DNA of 64,000 bases from Rhodospirillales bacterium 70-18. Lineage in GTDB: Bacteria > Pseudomonadota > Alphaproteobacteria > Acetobacterales > Acetobacteraceae. The translations under genes were made by a program, and so were the position numbers. The notes beneath the pieces are model-generated. The model had not been told where the DNA came from. It did not search any database and saw only the letters and a program-made list of their open reading frames with translations. The stretch lies in the NCBI GenBank assembly GCA_001899585.1, contig MKWE01000057.1:1-64000 (forward strand), read 5' to 3'. The number at the start of each line of letters is the position of its first letter. Position 1 is the first letter of the stretch. Positions 9,038-18,360 of this stretch are shown here, one piece after another.

Positions 9038-10343
9038 CGGACGCCGGCTCGGGCTCGGGCCCGGGTTCTGGTGCCGGCGCGGGAGGCGCCGTGCCGATGC
9101 CGAGTGCCGCGTAGACCGCCAGGTGGGCGGCGACCGTCGCGGCCGGACTGGGCGGGTGGCGCATGCCGGGGCGCATCGCCGCGAGGCGCTCGGGCGCGTT
9201 GGCCAGGCGGCGCAGCAGGGCGGCCAGTTCCAGCGCGCTGCCCATGCGGAAATGAAAGCCGTCCTGCCCCGGCCGCACCTTCTCGGCCATGCCGCCGATA
9301 TCGGAGCAGACGATGGGGCAGCGGTTGCGCAGCGCCTCCTGGATGACCACCGGCGAGTTCTCCCACCAGATCGACGGCACCGCGACGAGGTCGCAGCCGC
9401 GCATCAGCCCGTCCACACGCTGGTTGTCGTAGGGGCCGTGGAAGCGGACATTCGGGCCGGTCTTGGCGAGTTGGCCGAGGAATTCCTCCTGGAAGGCGGC
9501 CTGCTGGTTGGAATAGTCGCCGTGGATGTCGAAGGCGACGCTGTCGCAGCCCTCACGGTCCAGCATGGCGGCGGCGTCGAGCAGCACCTGGATGCCCTTC
9601 AGGGGGGTGATCTGGCCGAAGAAGCCGACCCGCAGCGGGCCGGGTTCGCGCGCGGCGTCGTCTGGCTGGGGCCGGGTGGCGGCGATGACGTTCTCGATCA
9701 CCGTCATCTTCTCCGCCGGGATGCCCCATTGCACGAAACGGCCGGCGAGGAAGTGGCTGGGCGAGACGAAATGGTCCACCAGCGCGAAGAACCGCTGGAT
9801 ATAGGTCTGGCGGAGGAAGAAATCGGCCCGTCCGGTCTTCGGGAAGCAGTGGTTGCAGGCGCGCGGCGAGCTTTCGTAGCACAGGCTCTTGTCCTGGCGC
9901 GTGACCATCTGGCCGAGGTGGTTGCAGATCGCCTGGAACTCGTGGAGGGTCAGCACGATACGGCATTCCGGCAGCACGCGACGAACGATAAGAAAGGCTT
10001 CCACGCCGAAGTTCATATAGTGGTGGAAATGGACGATATCCGGGCGGACATCGCGCAGCACCGCCTCGAATTCGCCGGGAAACCGCTCGTCGGTGTTGGC
10101 GAACTTGAACCAGTCGAAGCCGCCTGCGGCATAGAGGAATTCGCGGTCGGAGAAGGGCTGTGAGATGGCGCTGCCCAGCCGCCGGCCGGTTGCCTCCCGG
10201 CTGCAGCCAAGCAGCCAGGCCTCCCAGCCGGGCAGGGCGCGGAAGGCCTCGAACATGCGCCAGGCGGCCAGTTCCGAGCCGCCCTTGGAGACCGTGGGGT
10301 GGCTGTTGGAGGCGATCAGCAGGCGGATGGGGGGGGCGGTCAT
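9009..10343 (-). CDS. Glycosyltransferase, GT4 family
   Basis: A 444-residue retaining glycosyltransferase with two Rossmann domains. The GT4 EX7E motif reads ENSPVVIQE near the C-terminal domain, followed by [10 protein letters not shown]. The N-terminal domain contains HEFQAICN and a Cys-rich insertion ([13 protein letters not shown]). It would transfer a sugar from a nucleotide sugar at the cytoplasmic face. The start overlaps the end of the upstream GT2 gene by 4 bp, marking it as the last gene of a five-gene glycan cluster. The last ~26 residues are a Pro/Glu then Arg-rich tail encoded antisense to, or just beyond, the acyl-CoA dehydrogenase 3' end. That suggests read-through extension and not conserved sequence. 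Confidence 0.88.
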   Translation of the reverse strand: MTAPPIRLLIASNSHPTVSKGGSELAAWRMFEAFRALPGWEAWLLGCSREATGRRLGSAISQPFSDREFLYAAGGFDWFKFANTDERFPGEFEAVLRDVRPDIVHFHHYMNFGVEAFLIVRRVLPECRIVLTLHEFQAICNHLGQMVTRQDKSLCYESSPRACNHCFPKTGRADFFLRQTYIQRFFALVDHFVSPSHFLAGRFVQWGIPAEKMTVIENVIAATRPQPDDAAREPGPLRVGFFGQITPLKGIQVLLDAAAMLDREGCDSVAFDIHGDYSNQQAAFQEEFLGQLAKTGPNVRFHGPYDNQRVDGLMRGCDLVAVPSIWWENSPVVIQEALRNRCPIVCSDIGGMAEKVRPGQDGFHFRMGSALELAALLRRLANAPERLAAMRPGMRHPPSPAATVAAHLAVYAALGIGTAPPAPAPEPGPEPEPASVSRRRRAGR

Positions 10344-12703
10344 ACCGCCTCGGCGTCCAGCTCGGCCAGGGCGGCGGCCCAGCGATGTTCGTGGAACCAG
10401 GCGTTGAACAAGGTGAGGTTGGTCCGCCAGGGGTTTTCCGGGCCGGCCTGGGATTGCCGTTCCAGATGGTACATCGCGGCGTCCAGGTCCACGGCGCAGG
10501 CGAGGCCGCGGGCGCGCAGTTTCAGGCACAGATCGGCGTCCTCGAAGTCGCCGATCACGTAGTTTTCGTCGAAGCCGCCCAGGTCCAGCGCGAGGTCGCG
10601 GCGCAGCATCAGGCAGGCGCCGGTGATCGCGGCGGCGCGGTGCAGGCCGCCCTGGGCCGGCGGGCGCCAGCCCTTGCGCTCGTGCAGCGGGAAGTGCCAG
10701 TTGCCCATCACCGGCACACGCTCGAAGCGCATGCCCTGGTGCTGCACGCAGCCATCCTCGAACAGCAGCAGCGGGCCGACCGCGCCCAGGCCGGGCTCGG
10801 CGCCCAGCCGGGCCAGCAGCCGCTCCATCCAGTCCGGCGTGGCGACGAACACGTCGGAGTTCATGAAGCACACATGCGCGCCGCGCGCCGCCGCGAGGCC
10901 GATATTGTTGGCCGGCGCGAAGCCCATGTTGCGGTCCAGCACCAGCAGGCGCAGCGGGATGCGGAAGCGCGCGAAGATCGAGGCGGCGAGGTTCTCCGCG
11001 TCGAAGCGCAGGGCCGGGTCGTCCAGCACGTAGATGTATTCCACCGGCACCGCCGGGATGTGGCGCGACAGCAGGCCGAACTGGTATTCCATGAAGTCCA
11101 GCCGGCCGTAGAGGGTGACGATCACCGATACCGCCGGGGCGGCCGGCGGCGTGCCGAACGCGACCTCCTGCACCGTGGGCCGGGTGCGCAGGCGGTCGGC
11201 GTTCAGCGCCAGGACGCTCGGGCCCAGCACATGGTCGAAGGCGGGCGGCACCTCGCCGTAGCGGACATGGACCCGATCGACCAGGAAGCGGATCGCCTCC
11301 ATCTCGCGCAGGCGCGGCGTGTTGATGCCGCGATGGCCGATGTCGCCGCGCATGGTTTCCACCTCCAGGTAGCTGGTGGCGTCCGGCTGCCAGGCATCGG
11401 CCAGATGGGCGATGAAGCCGCTGCGCAGCTCGCCGGTCAGCCCGTGCTGGGCGCCGACGCTGTCGCGCACGTCCGGCCGTTCATGGCGGGTGCAATCCTC
11501 CAGGCGAAGCTCGGTGCACCGCTCGCCGGAGTACAGCCGGATGGCGCGCAGCGTGCCGGGGGCGGAGAGCGTCCAGCCGACCATCGCCAAACCGTGCGGC
11601 GGGCAGATGATGACCTCTTCCAGTTCCAGAAACACCCGGTCGCGCAGGGTGGGCAGCGTGTTGGCGCCGGTGAAGACATGGCCGGCGGCCGGGACCGGTA
11701 TCGGCGGAACCGGGGGAGCAGCGGGGGCGGCGGCCGGGGGCGGGAGGCGCTGGCGCAGGGCGGCGAAGGCGTCGCGGATGCGGCCGTCCTCCACCGCTTC
11801 CGCGAGGTCGGGGTTGTCGCGCAGGAAGGACCGCAGGTCGACGCCCGGCGCCGGCGGGCGCAGGTCGAACACCCCCAGCTTCAGGAAATGCTCGTAGCCG
11901 GAGAGCATCGTGCCGGTGGCCACCGCGGTGGCGGCCTCGGGCACCGTCTCGCGATAGAACGCCTCGGAGAACTGCGCCACCGGGTCGCGCCAGGGCGGGC
12001 CAGGCTGGGTCAGGTAGGCGTGCAGCGCGCAGGCGTGGCGGCCGGCGTCGATCTCGGCGGCGGCATCGGGGTAGGTGGCGCGGAACCAGGCGGGGTCGAA
12101 ATACGGCGAGGTCACCGCCTCGCGCCGCGTCGTCCAGGCGAGATGCAGGAAATGCTCGAACGGTCCGGCCGCATCCAGCGCCGCCAGGGCGGCGGTATCG
12201 CCATGGAAGCTGGTGCGGTAAACGGCGGGGTCGAACAGCGGATGCGCAATCCGCCCCTCGCGGGCGCCGGATTTGAGGTAATGGTCGTAGAAATTGTAGC
12301 AGCCGGCCTCGGCCAGGGCCGCCTCGCTCACGTCCGCGGCGTTGGCGGCGTAGATTTCCTCGTCGTACAGCCAGTGCGGCGCGTGGTTCAGGTAGCCGAT
12401 GACGCAGTAATGCTCGTAGCCCGAGGCGATGAGGCCGCGCGCCACCTCGGCGGCGACCTCGGGGTAGCGCAGCAGGTACCATGCCTCGTCGAACAGCATG
12501 TTCGGCGACAGCCCGCCCGGGCGGCCGAATTCCAGATAGTGGCGCCGCACCGTGGCGAAGGATTCGTCGGCCAGTTCGCCGCGAATCTCGGGGTAGGCGA
12601 GCAGGTACCAGGCATGGTCGAAATGGCACCAGGCGGCGCGCGTGCGGCTGCGCGGCGCGAGATACTGGTCGATATCGGCCTGGTCGATCGGGTCCGTGGT
12701 CAT
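10340..12703 (-). CDS. Repeat-containing glycosyltransferase, GT2 family
   Basis: A 787-residue protein in three parts. Residues ~25-330 hold about six degenerate repeats built around FDxAWYLxxYPEV followed by a YxHYLxxG element. A Pro/Ala-rich linker (~335-365) leads to a middle region of unknown fold. From residue ~525 a GT-A domain begins (VSVIVTLYGR), with VLDDPAL, the DxD-like MNSDVFV, and GDFEDADLCLKL. The last motif is typical of rhamnosyl- or galactosyl-type GT2 enzymes of surface polysaccharide synthesis. I chose the ATG at 12703 over a longer frame to 12748. The gene is tightly linked to galE (5 bp gap) and to the downstream GT4 gene (ATGA overlap). Confidence 0.86.
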   Translation of the reverse strand: MTTDPIDQADIDQYLAPRSRTRAAWCHFDHAWYLLAYPEIRGELADESFATVRRHYLEFGRPGGLSPNMLFDEAWYLLRYPEVAAEVARGLIASGYEHYCVIGYLNHAPHWLYDEEIYAANAADVSEAALAEAGCYNFYDHYLKSGAREGRIAHPLFDPAVYRTSFHGDTAALAALDAAGPFEHFLHLAWTTRREAVTSPYFDPAWFRATYPDAAAEIDAGRHACALHAYLTQPGPPWRDPVAQFSEAFYRETVPEAATAVATGTMLSGYEHFLKLGVFDLRPPAPGVDLRSFLRDNPDLAEAVEDGRIRDAFAALRQRLPPPAAAPAAPPVPPIPVPAAGHVFTGANTLPTLRDRVFLELEEVIICPPHGLAMVGWTLSAPGTLRAIRLYSGERCTELRLEDCTRHERPDVRDSVGAQHGLTGELRSGFIAHLADAWQPDATSYLEVETMRGDIGHRGINTPRLREMEAIRFLVDRVHVRYGEVPPAFDHVLGPSVLALNADRLRTRPTVQEVAFGTPPAAPAVSVIVTLYGRLDFMEYQFGLLSRHIPAVPVEYIYVLDDPALRFDAENLAASIFARFRIPLRLLVLDRNMGFAPANNIGLAAARGAHVCFMNSDVFVATPDWMERLLARLGAEPGLGAVGPLLLFEDGCVQHQGMRFERVPVMGNWHFPLHERKGWRPPAQGGLHRAAAITGACLMLRRDLALDLGGFDENYVIGDFEDADLCLKLRARGLACAVDLDAAMYHLERQSQAGPENPWRTNLTLFNAWFHEHRWAAALAELDAEAV

Positions 12704-12708
12704 CGGCG

Positions 12709-13701
12709 TCACGCCGCGCCGTAGCCGTCCGGGTGCGCCATCCGCCACTGCCAGGCGGTGGCGACGATGTCGTCCAGCCGCGCCAGCCGGGGCGCCCAGC
12801 CGGTCTCGCGCCTGATCAGCCCGGAGGCGGCCACCAGCATCGCCGGGTCGCCGGGGCGGCGGGAGGCGGCCTGCCAGGGCACTTCGCGGCCGCTCACGCG
12901 CGCCACCGCGCCGATCACCTCCAGCACCGAATGGCCGGTGGCGCTGCCCAGGTTATAGGTCACGCTGCCCTGCTCCAGCCGCGCCAGCGCGCGCAGATGG
13001 GCGTCGGCCAGGTCGGTGACGTGCACGTAGTCGCGGATGCAGGTGCCGTCCGGCGTGGGGTAGTCGGTGCCAAACACCGAGAGCGGCGGGCGGCGGCCGA
13101 GGGCGGCGTCGATCGCCAGCGGGATCAGGTGGGTCTCCGGCCGGTGGTCCTCGCCCAGCCGCCCCTCGGGGTCCGCCCCGGCGGCGTTGAAATAGCGCAG
13201 CACGGCGCTCCGCAGGCCGTGGATGCGCCCGGCCCAGAGCAAGGCGCGCTCCAGCATCCATTTGCTCTCGCCATACGGGCTGCCCGGGGCGATCGGCGCC
13301 GTCTCGTCGATCGGCCCGGCGCCGGCCTCGCCGAATAGGGCGGCGGTGGAGGACAGCACGAAGTGCCGCACGCCGTGGCGCACGCAGGCGTCGATCAGGC
13401 GCAGGCCGTTGCCGACATTGGCGGCGAGGTAACGGCACGGGTCGCGCATGCTGTCGCCGACCAGCGACAGGGCGGCGAAGTGGAACACTCCGTCCCACGG
13501 CCCATCGGCCACCGCCGCATCCACCGCGGCGGCGTCGGCGAGGTCGGCCTGGATCAACCGTACATCGGCCGGCACGGCGGCACGGTGGCCGGTGCTGAGG
13601 TCGTCGAACACCACGCAGCTATCGCCGCGCGCGCGCAGGGCAGCCACCAAGTGGCTGCCGACGAAGCCGGCGCCGCCGGTGACCAGGAAGCGGCCTGCCA
13701 T
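12709..13701 (-). CDS. galE: UDP-glucose 4-epimerase
   Basis: A 330-residue short-chain dehydrogenase-type sugar nucleotide epimerase. The NAD motif TGGAGFVGS is at residues 8-16. The catalytic Ser/Thr lies in VLSSTA (~117-119), and the YxxxK pair is Y143/K147 (YGESK). The segment CIRDYVHVTDLADAH, typical of GalE, follows in the C-terminal half. It interconverts UDP-glucose and UDP-galactose (or the N-acetyl forms) and would supply donor sugar to the glycosyltransferases on either side. It sits in the middle of a co-directional glycan operon. Assignment as GalE is good, but a related UDP-sugar epimerase is possible. Confidence 0.9.
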   Translation of the reverse strand: MAGRFLVTGGAGFVGSHLVAALRARGDSCVVFDDLSTGHRAAVPADVRLIQADLADAAAVDAAVADGPWDGVFHFAALSLVGDSMRDPCRYLAANVGNGLRLIDACVRHGVRHFVLSSTAALFGEAGAGPIDETAPIAPGSPYGESKWMLERALLWAGRIHGLRSAVLRYFNAAGADPEGRLGEDHRPETHLIPLAIDAALGRRPPLSVFGTDYPTPDGTCIRDYVHVTDLADAHLRALARLEQGSVTYNLGSATGHSVLEVIGAVARVSGREVPWQAASRRPGDPAMLVAASGLIRRETGWAPRLARLDDIVATAWQWRMAHPDGYGAA

Positions 13702-13733
13702 CGGTGCCTAGTCCTGCGTATGCGGGCGCGCGG

Positions 13734-14807
13734 TCATGCCGCGTGCGCCTCGGCCGGGCTGCCCATGATATCGGTCTCCGCCCGCAGCCAGGCGAGGTAG
13801 CCGCCCTGGCTGGCGTCGAATGGGTTGGGGAAGGCACGGACGAGGTCGGCGCGGCGGCGGTAGAGCACCCGCGCGGGCTTGGGGATTGGCGTGCCGTCGG
13901 AGAAGTAGCCGTAGACCCAGCGGTGCTGGTCGGCCTCCGGCACAGTCTGCAGGACCAGCTCGCGCTTGTACCAGTTCACCAGTTCGTAGACCTCGACATT
14001 GTCCAACGCATAGCGCTGCGTCATGAAGTCGCCGACCCGGCCGATTTTGGTGAAATGGTAGAATTTCAGCGGCGAGCCGCTGGACCACAGCATGCCGTCC
14101 GGCCCGAAGCGCAGCTTCCGGCGGCTGAGGTTCCAGCTGGCCACGTTGTAGCCGGGGTCGCGCTCAACCTCCACGCGGTCGAACAGGGCGGGCACCAGGT
14201 CGCAGTATTTCTGGTCGGTGAAAATGCCGCGCTCCACCTCGTCGTAGCAGGCGCGGTAGAGCATGCCGGCCCACCATTCGGCGAAGCCGTGGCCGTTGCG
14301 GTCGTTGCGGACGGCGACGAAGCCGAGGTTGAAGATGCCGTATTGCAGCGACGTCATCTCGTTGTCGCCGATCGCCAGTTCGGTGGTGTTCGGCTCCGTC
14401 TGGTGCGGCGTCAGCACGATGGAGCCGTGGTCGAGCCGCTTGATGATACCGTCCAGCGGGTTGAACACGCCGATATCGGGGTCGAGATACACCACCTTGT
14501 CGTAGCCTGGGCTGCCGTCTGGCGGGGTGAGCAGGTGGACCATCATGTGGCCCTTCACCGCGGTGCAGGCCTCCACCACGTCGTGCTTGAACATCCAGCC
14601 GGGGAAGTTGGGCACGCCCAGTTCGTGCGCGTCCAGGATATGGTCGAAGCCGGTGAGCGCGTCGGCCGGCAGGTCGGCGGGGGTGCGGTCGACGATCATC
14701 GCCCACAGATCCCAGTCCGGGTGCAGGCGCTTCAGGGTTTTGGCCAGGATGCGGGCGCGGCTGAGATAGCCGTAGTTGAAACTGGTGTAGCAGGCGATGC
14801 GGGTCAT
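13734..14807 (-). CDS. Glycosyltransferase with DPD motif (GT-A, GT8-like)
   Basis: A 357-residue putative nucleotide-diphospho-sugar transferase. The start MTRIACYTSFNYGYLSRA is followed by a GT-A-like core with the DxD-type metal/donor motif in VVYLDPDIGVF (about residues 104-114). GIFNLGFVAVRN and DQKYCDLVPALFD follow, resembling proteins annotated as GT8-like transferases in bacterial glycan clusters. No signal or membrane segment is seen. The gene is between a large repeat-containing glycosyltransferase gene (7 bp upstream) and galE. The motif set supports a glycosyltransferase, but donor and acceptor are unknown. Confidence 0.78.
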   Translation of the reverse strand: MTRIACYTSFNYGYLSRARILAKTLKRLHPDWDLWAMIVDRTPADLPADALTGFDHILDAHELGVPNFPGWMFKHDVVEACTAVKGHMMVHLLTPPDGSPGYDKVVYLDPDIGVFNPLDGIIKRLDHGSIVLTPHQTEPNTTELAIGDNEMTSLQYGIFNLGFVAVRNDRNGHGFAEWWAGMLYRACYDEVERGIFTDQKYCDLVPALFDRVEVERDPGYNVASWNLSRRKLRFGPDGMLWSSGSPLKFYHFTKIGRVGDFMTQRYALDNVEVYELVNWYKRELVLQTVPEADQHRWVYGYFSDGTPIPKPARVLYRRRADLVRAFPNPFDASQGGYLAWLRAETDIMGSPAEAHAA

Positions 14808-14814
14808 GCGCGCC

Positions 14815-16947
14815 TCACGACTCGGCCATGGCCAGGCGCAGGTAGCGCCGCCCCAGCCGCAGCGTCACGTCCAGCCGCCGGGCGGTGCCGGCGTCGATCA
14901 CCGCATCGCCGTCGGTCCATTGCACCTCCTCGCGCACATTGCGCCAGCCGGCGATCCGGCGGCGGTCGCCGGGGGGCACCTTGACGCCGTCCAGCATGAG
15001 GCCGGTGACCGCCACGCCCATGCGCGCCCGCGCGCCGCCATCCTGCTCGGGCAGCACGCGGCGAGACATCAGGCGCACATGACCGGCGGCGCCGTCGAGC
15101 ATGAAGGTCCACATGTCGCCGCTGCGGCGCGGGTACAGCGTCTGCTCGCCGACCAGCAGGCTCAGCCCGGGGTCCAGCGTCTGCATCGCCGCCGGGGTGG
15201 TGCGGCCCACCAGGCCCAGGTCGACGGTGGCGGTGGTGCCAGTCAATCGCAGGCGGCCGGGCTCGCGCCCCTGCTCGGCGCGGCCGCCGGCATAGGTCAG
15301 CGCGGAGCCGTCCAGGAAGAAATCATACAGCGCCGCCTCATTCGCCAGCACGACGCCGCGGCGATGGCGGCGCACCGCATCGGCCACATTGCCGGTGTCG
15401 GCCAGCGTCACGATGTCCGCTCCCGAGCAGAACCCTTCATAGGCGACATAGGAGAATGTCTCGGGCCAGGGCGACAGCACCACGAGCAGGTCGATCTTGT
15501 GCTCGGCCAGGGCGTTGACCATGGCCATGCGGTTGCCGGGGGTGACGCGGGTGGGCACGCCGACCAGATTGTCCATCGGGCGCATCGCCTCGCCGGAGGC
15601 GAAGTGGAAAAAGCGGTAGGCCGACACGTCACGGCAGCGCAGCACCAGTTCCATGAACTGCGGCCAGCCCTTCTGCGGCGTCGGGAAGCCGGCGAAGGCA
15701 ACCCGCACCGGGTCCTCGGCGGTGCCCAGCAGCGGGCGTCCCACCGGTGCCGCCGGTGCCGACGGCTCCAGCAGCGCGTTCTCGTGCACCCGCGCGCTCA
15801 GGTAGGGCAGGCTGGAGCGGCTGAGCCAGATGTCCAGCGCGGCGCGCGAGGGCGACAGGACATGGAAGGGCAGGGTGGTGAACAGCGCCTGCATGCGCGC
15901 CAGGTAGCCGGGGCGGGTGTCACCATGCACGCAGACCTGGCAGGCCAGGCTGTCCGGCGCCGGGCCGCGGCAATATTCCACATTGTTGCGCAGCAGATTG
16001 TAGCTGTCGCAGATCGATGCGTAGTCGTGCAGCCAGAACACGTGCTGGCGCGCCTGCAACGCCAGCGCCGCCGCCATCAGGTCCGAGGCGCGATGCCCGA
16101 AGAAGGAATGCAGCGTGAACAGCCGCGCGTCCGGCAGGTCCGGCGCCAGTTCCGCCAGCGCCTGGGCGAGTGCCGGACCTTCGATCAGGCCGACGAACAC
16201 GCCGTCCAGCACCACCTGCAGCACGGCCGGCTCGGGGTCTTCCACGCCCAGGGTCAGGCGGGCCAGGGCAGGGGAGATGTGCAGGTAGATCACGTGGTTG
16301 GTGGCGAACAGCCGCTGCTCGTCGGCGATCAGCACCTGCATGCCGCCGGTCACGTCGACATAGCGGTCGTGGCTGGCGGCCAGCACCAGGCCGCGCGCGC
16401 CGGGCAGCACCTTGCGCACCCGCAAGCACAGATCCTCGGCTTCCAGGAACTGGGCGTTGCGCGGCGCCACCGGCCAGGGATCGCGCAGCAGCGGGTTGAC
16501 CGCCTGGTCCACCACCGGGCGGCGATGGCCACCCGGGCGCAATGGCAGCCGCCCCTCCCGCCGCCCGGCGACCACGAAATGGTACAGCGGGTTGACCCCG
16601 GCGTCCTGGATGTCGGTGTAGGCTTCCAGATACCAGCGCGTATCGAACCAAGCGTTCGGGTTGCGGCGTTCCTTCCAGCCGGCATCGTAGTAGTGCCGCG
16701 CCGGGTCGACATTGGCGTCCGCGATGTCGGAGTAGCGGGCGCAGTAATAGGCCGGATCGACCGCGGCGGCGACCACCGCGAATTTCGGATCATCGCCAGC
16801 GACCACGCGGATATCGGCCGCGCGGGGCGGCAAGGTCTGCGGCTCCAGGGGAAAACGGGCATACAGGACCGGCGGCCCGTCGTCCCGGGGCGCCCTCGGC
16901 AGTCTCGCGGTTGCGTCTGGGTCCCGGTGCAGCAGTGTCGTGTCCAT
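14815..16947 (-). CDS. Large glycosyltransferase-like protein with N-terminal repeats
   Basis: A 710-residue protein. The first ~130 residues hold two repeats of the type DPAYYCARYSDI...HYYDAGWKE and FDTRWYLEAYTDI...HFVVAGRREG, the same kind as in the GT2 protein of this cluster. A GT-B-like region follows, with HDYASICDSYNLL, a Cys pair (CQVC), a phosphate-binding-like PTPQKGW segment, and EGFCSGADIVTLAD as a C-terminal donor-site signature. The last ~150 residues look like a beta-rich domain. The ATG at 16947 lacks a strong ribosome site. An ATG at 17010 would read through a long hairpin and is less likely. It is the first gene of the five-gene glycan cluster. Confidence 0.72.
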   Translation of the reverse strand: MDTTLLHRDPDATARLPRAPRDDGPPVLYARFPLEPQTLPPRAADIRVVAGDDPKFAVVAAAVDPAYYCARYSDIADANVDPARHYYDAGWKERRNPNAWFDTRWYLEAYTDIQDAGVNPLYHFVVAGRREGRLPLRPGGHRRPVVDQAVNPLLRDPWPVAPRNAQFLEAEDLCLRVRKVLPGARGLVLAASHDRYVDVTGGMQVLIADEQRLFATNHVIYLHISPALARLTLGVEDPEPAVLQVVLDGVFVGLIEGPALAQALAELAPDLPDARLFTLHSFFGHRASDLMAAALALQARQHVFWLHDYASICDSYNLLRNNVEYCRGPAPDSLACQVCVHGDTRPGYLARMQALFTTLPFHVLSPSRAALDIWLSRSSLPYLSARVHENALLEPSAPAAPVGRPLLGTAEDPVRVAFAGFPTPQKGWPQFMELVLRCRDVSAYRFFHFASGEAMRPMDNLVGVPTRVTPGNRMAMVNALAEHKIDLLVVLSPWPETFSYVAYEGFCSGADIVTLADTGNVADAVRRHRRGVVLANEAALYDFFLDGSALTYAGGRAEQGREPGRLRLTGTTATVDLGLVGRTTPAAMQTLDPGLSLLVGEQTLYPRRSGDMWTFMLDGAAGHVRLMSRRVLPEQDGGARARMGVAVTGLMLDGVKVPPGDRRRIAGWRNVREEVQWTDGDAVIDAGTARRLDVTLRLGRRYLRLAMAES

Positions 16948-16978
16948 CGTGTTGCAATCGTCGTCGGCAAAGCGCCAG

Positions 16979-17014
16979 GGCAATGCGTCCCTGGTAACCC
17001 AGAGACGCATTGCC
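16979..17014. other. 36-nt near-perfect hairpin upstream of the glycan cluster
   Basis: Arms GGCAATGCGTC (16979-16989) and GACGCATTGCC (17004-17014) pair perfectly over 11 bp. After a single C/A mismatch a further 4 bp (CTGG / CCAG) pair around a TAAC loop. It lies between the dcyD stop and the first glycan gene's start, both on the minus strand. There is no T run, so it is not a standard intrinsic terminator. It could be an operator, an mRNA-stabilising or processing hairpin, or a leader element. Confidence 0.7.
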
Positions 17015-17044
17015 GGCAAGCCTCGCTGCGTTAAATCCGCGTGG

Positions 17045-18052
17045 TCAGGCCAATGACTTTGTGAAGAAATCAGCGTAGGCGAACAGGCCAACCTGACCGC
17101 CGGTGTGCAGGAACACCACGTTCTCGTCGCGGCTGAAGGCGCCCTTGCGGATCAGGTCGATCAGCCCGGCCATGCCCTTCCCGGAATAGACCGGGTCCAG
17201 GAAAATCCCCTCCTGGCGCGCCAGCATCGCCACCGCCTCGGCCATGCCCTCGGTGGGGATGCCGTAGCCGGCGCCGACATAGTCGCAATTGGCCTCCACC
17301 GCCTCGCGCCGGATGCCGCCGGACAGGCCGAGCTTGGCCGCCGTCGCCTCGGCCAGCTTGTGGACCGCGGCCTCCTGGCGGTCCTTCGGGTTGCGCACGC
17401 CGATGCCGAGCACGCGGATGCCGGAATTCAGCGCCTCCAGCCCGGCGACCAGCCCCGCCTGGGTGCCGGCCGAGCCGGTGGCGTGCACCAGGCGGTCGAT
17501 GCGCAGTCCCATCTCGTTGGCCTGCGCCAGCAGCTCCAGCGCCACGTTGGCGTAGCCCAGCGCGCCGGTGGCGTTGGAGCCGCCGCCCGGGATCACGTAG
17601 GGCACCTCGCCCTGCGCCTTCAGCCGCTCGCCCACCTCCTCGATGGCTGCCTGCATGTCGGTGCCGCCCGGCCGATACTCGATGGCAATGCCCATCAGCC
17701 GGTCCATCAGCACGTTGCCGCCGTCGTTGTAGTCGCTGTCGTTGGTCTGCACCCGGTGTTCCAGCAGGGCGGTGCATTTCAGGCCCAGCTTGGCGGCCAC
17801 GGCGGCGGTCTGGCGGACATGGTTGGACTGCACCGCGCCCTGGGTGACGATATGCGTGGCGCCCATCGCCAGCGCCTCGCCCATCAGGAACTCCAGCTTG
17901 CGGTTCTTGTTGCCGCCGGTGGCCACCCCGGTGCAGTCGTCCCGCTTGATCCACAGCTGCGGCCCGCCCAGGTGCCTGGTCAGGTTGGGCATGAATTCCA
18001 GCGGCGTCGGCGCGTGGCAGAGCTTCACGCGTGGGAAGCGGGCGAGGTGCAT
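17045..18052 (-). CDS. dcyD: D-cysteine desulfhydrase
   Basis: A 335-residue PLP enzyme of the D-cysteine desulfhydrase / ACC deaminase family. It would cleave D-cysteine to pyruvate, sulfide and ammonia. The lysine that binds PLP is expected in [11 protein letters not shown] (K49), and the substrate/PLP-contacting QSNH is at 75-78. The glycine-rich phosphate loop GSAGTQAG and the C-terminal HTGGQVGLF segment also match the family. I chose the ATG at 18052 because the alignment with DcyD starts there ([10 protein letters not shown]). A longer frame to 18343 has no family similarity. It lies upstream of the glycan cluster on the same strand but is separated by a hairpin. Confidence 0.86.
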   Translation of the reverse strand: MHLARFPRVKLCHAPTPLEFMPNLTRHLGGPQLWIKRDDCTGVATGGNKNRKLEFLMGEALAMGATHIVTQGAVQSNHVRQTAAVAAKLGLKCTALLEHRVQTNDSDYNDGGNVLMDRLMGIAIEYRPGGTDMQAAIEEVGERLKAQGEVPYVIPGGGSNATGALGYANVALELLAQANEMGLRIDRLVHATGSAGTQAGLVAGLEALNSGIRVLGIGVRNPKDRQEAAVHKLAEATAAKLGLSGGIRREAVEANCDYVGAGYGIPTEGMAEAVAMLARQEGIFLDPVYSGKGMAGLIDLIRKGAFSRDENVVFLHTGGQVGLFAYADFFTKSLA

Positions 18053-18360
18053 GGCGGTGGTCTTTCGCTGCTCGGCGGGACGGTGCCCGCACAGGGATGG
18101 TTCGGTCAGGCGAACCGGGGGGACTGTTTCAAACACGGCAGCGCAAATCAACCCGCGCCCGCGCCGCCGGGGGAGTGTAACACCCGGCCTCCCCGGCGGT
18201 CCCCCATATGAAGGCAGGCGGGCCGCACGCAATCGTTGAAGCCGGGTCCGGCTTCGGCGCAGAATATGGCCGCCTGCCCGAATGCTCCGCGGACTCGGCC
18301 GTGGCATCCGCTGGTGCCGCCCAGCCGTATAGGCTTTGGACACAGGGAAAGGACGGCTCG
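18053..18360. promoter_or_regulatory. Divergent intergenic region of dcyD and msrP
   Basis: This 308-bp non-coding stretch lies between the divergent starts of dcyD and msrP and must hold both promoters. A perfect inverted repeat, GAAGCCGG (18238-18245) with CCGGCTTC (18248-18255) and only 2 nt between, is a candidate operator or short hairpin. A GGAAAGGA ribosome site precedes msrP. I could not pick out convincing -35/-10 pairs. Confidence 0.45.

Noticed and set aside
10160-12724. An 854-residue plus-strand open frame opposite the GT2 gene
   Set aside because: Shadow of the repeat-containing glycosyltransferase. No motif, and it crosses gene borders.
13708-14088. Small minus-strand frames between galE and the GT8-like gene
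   Set aside because: They overlap the well-supported glycosyltransferase gene and have no start context or conserved motif.
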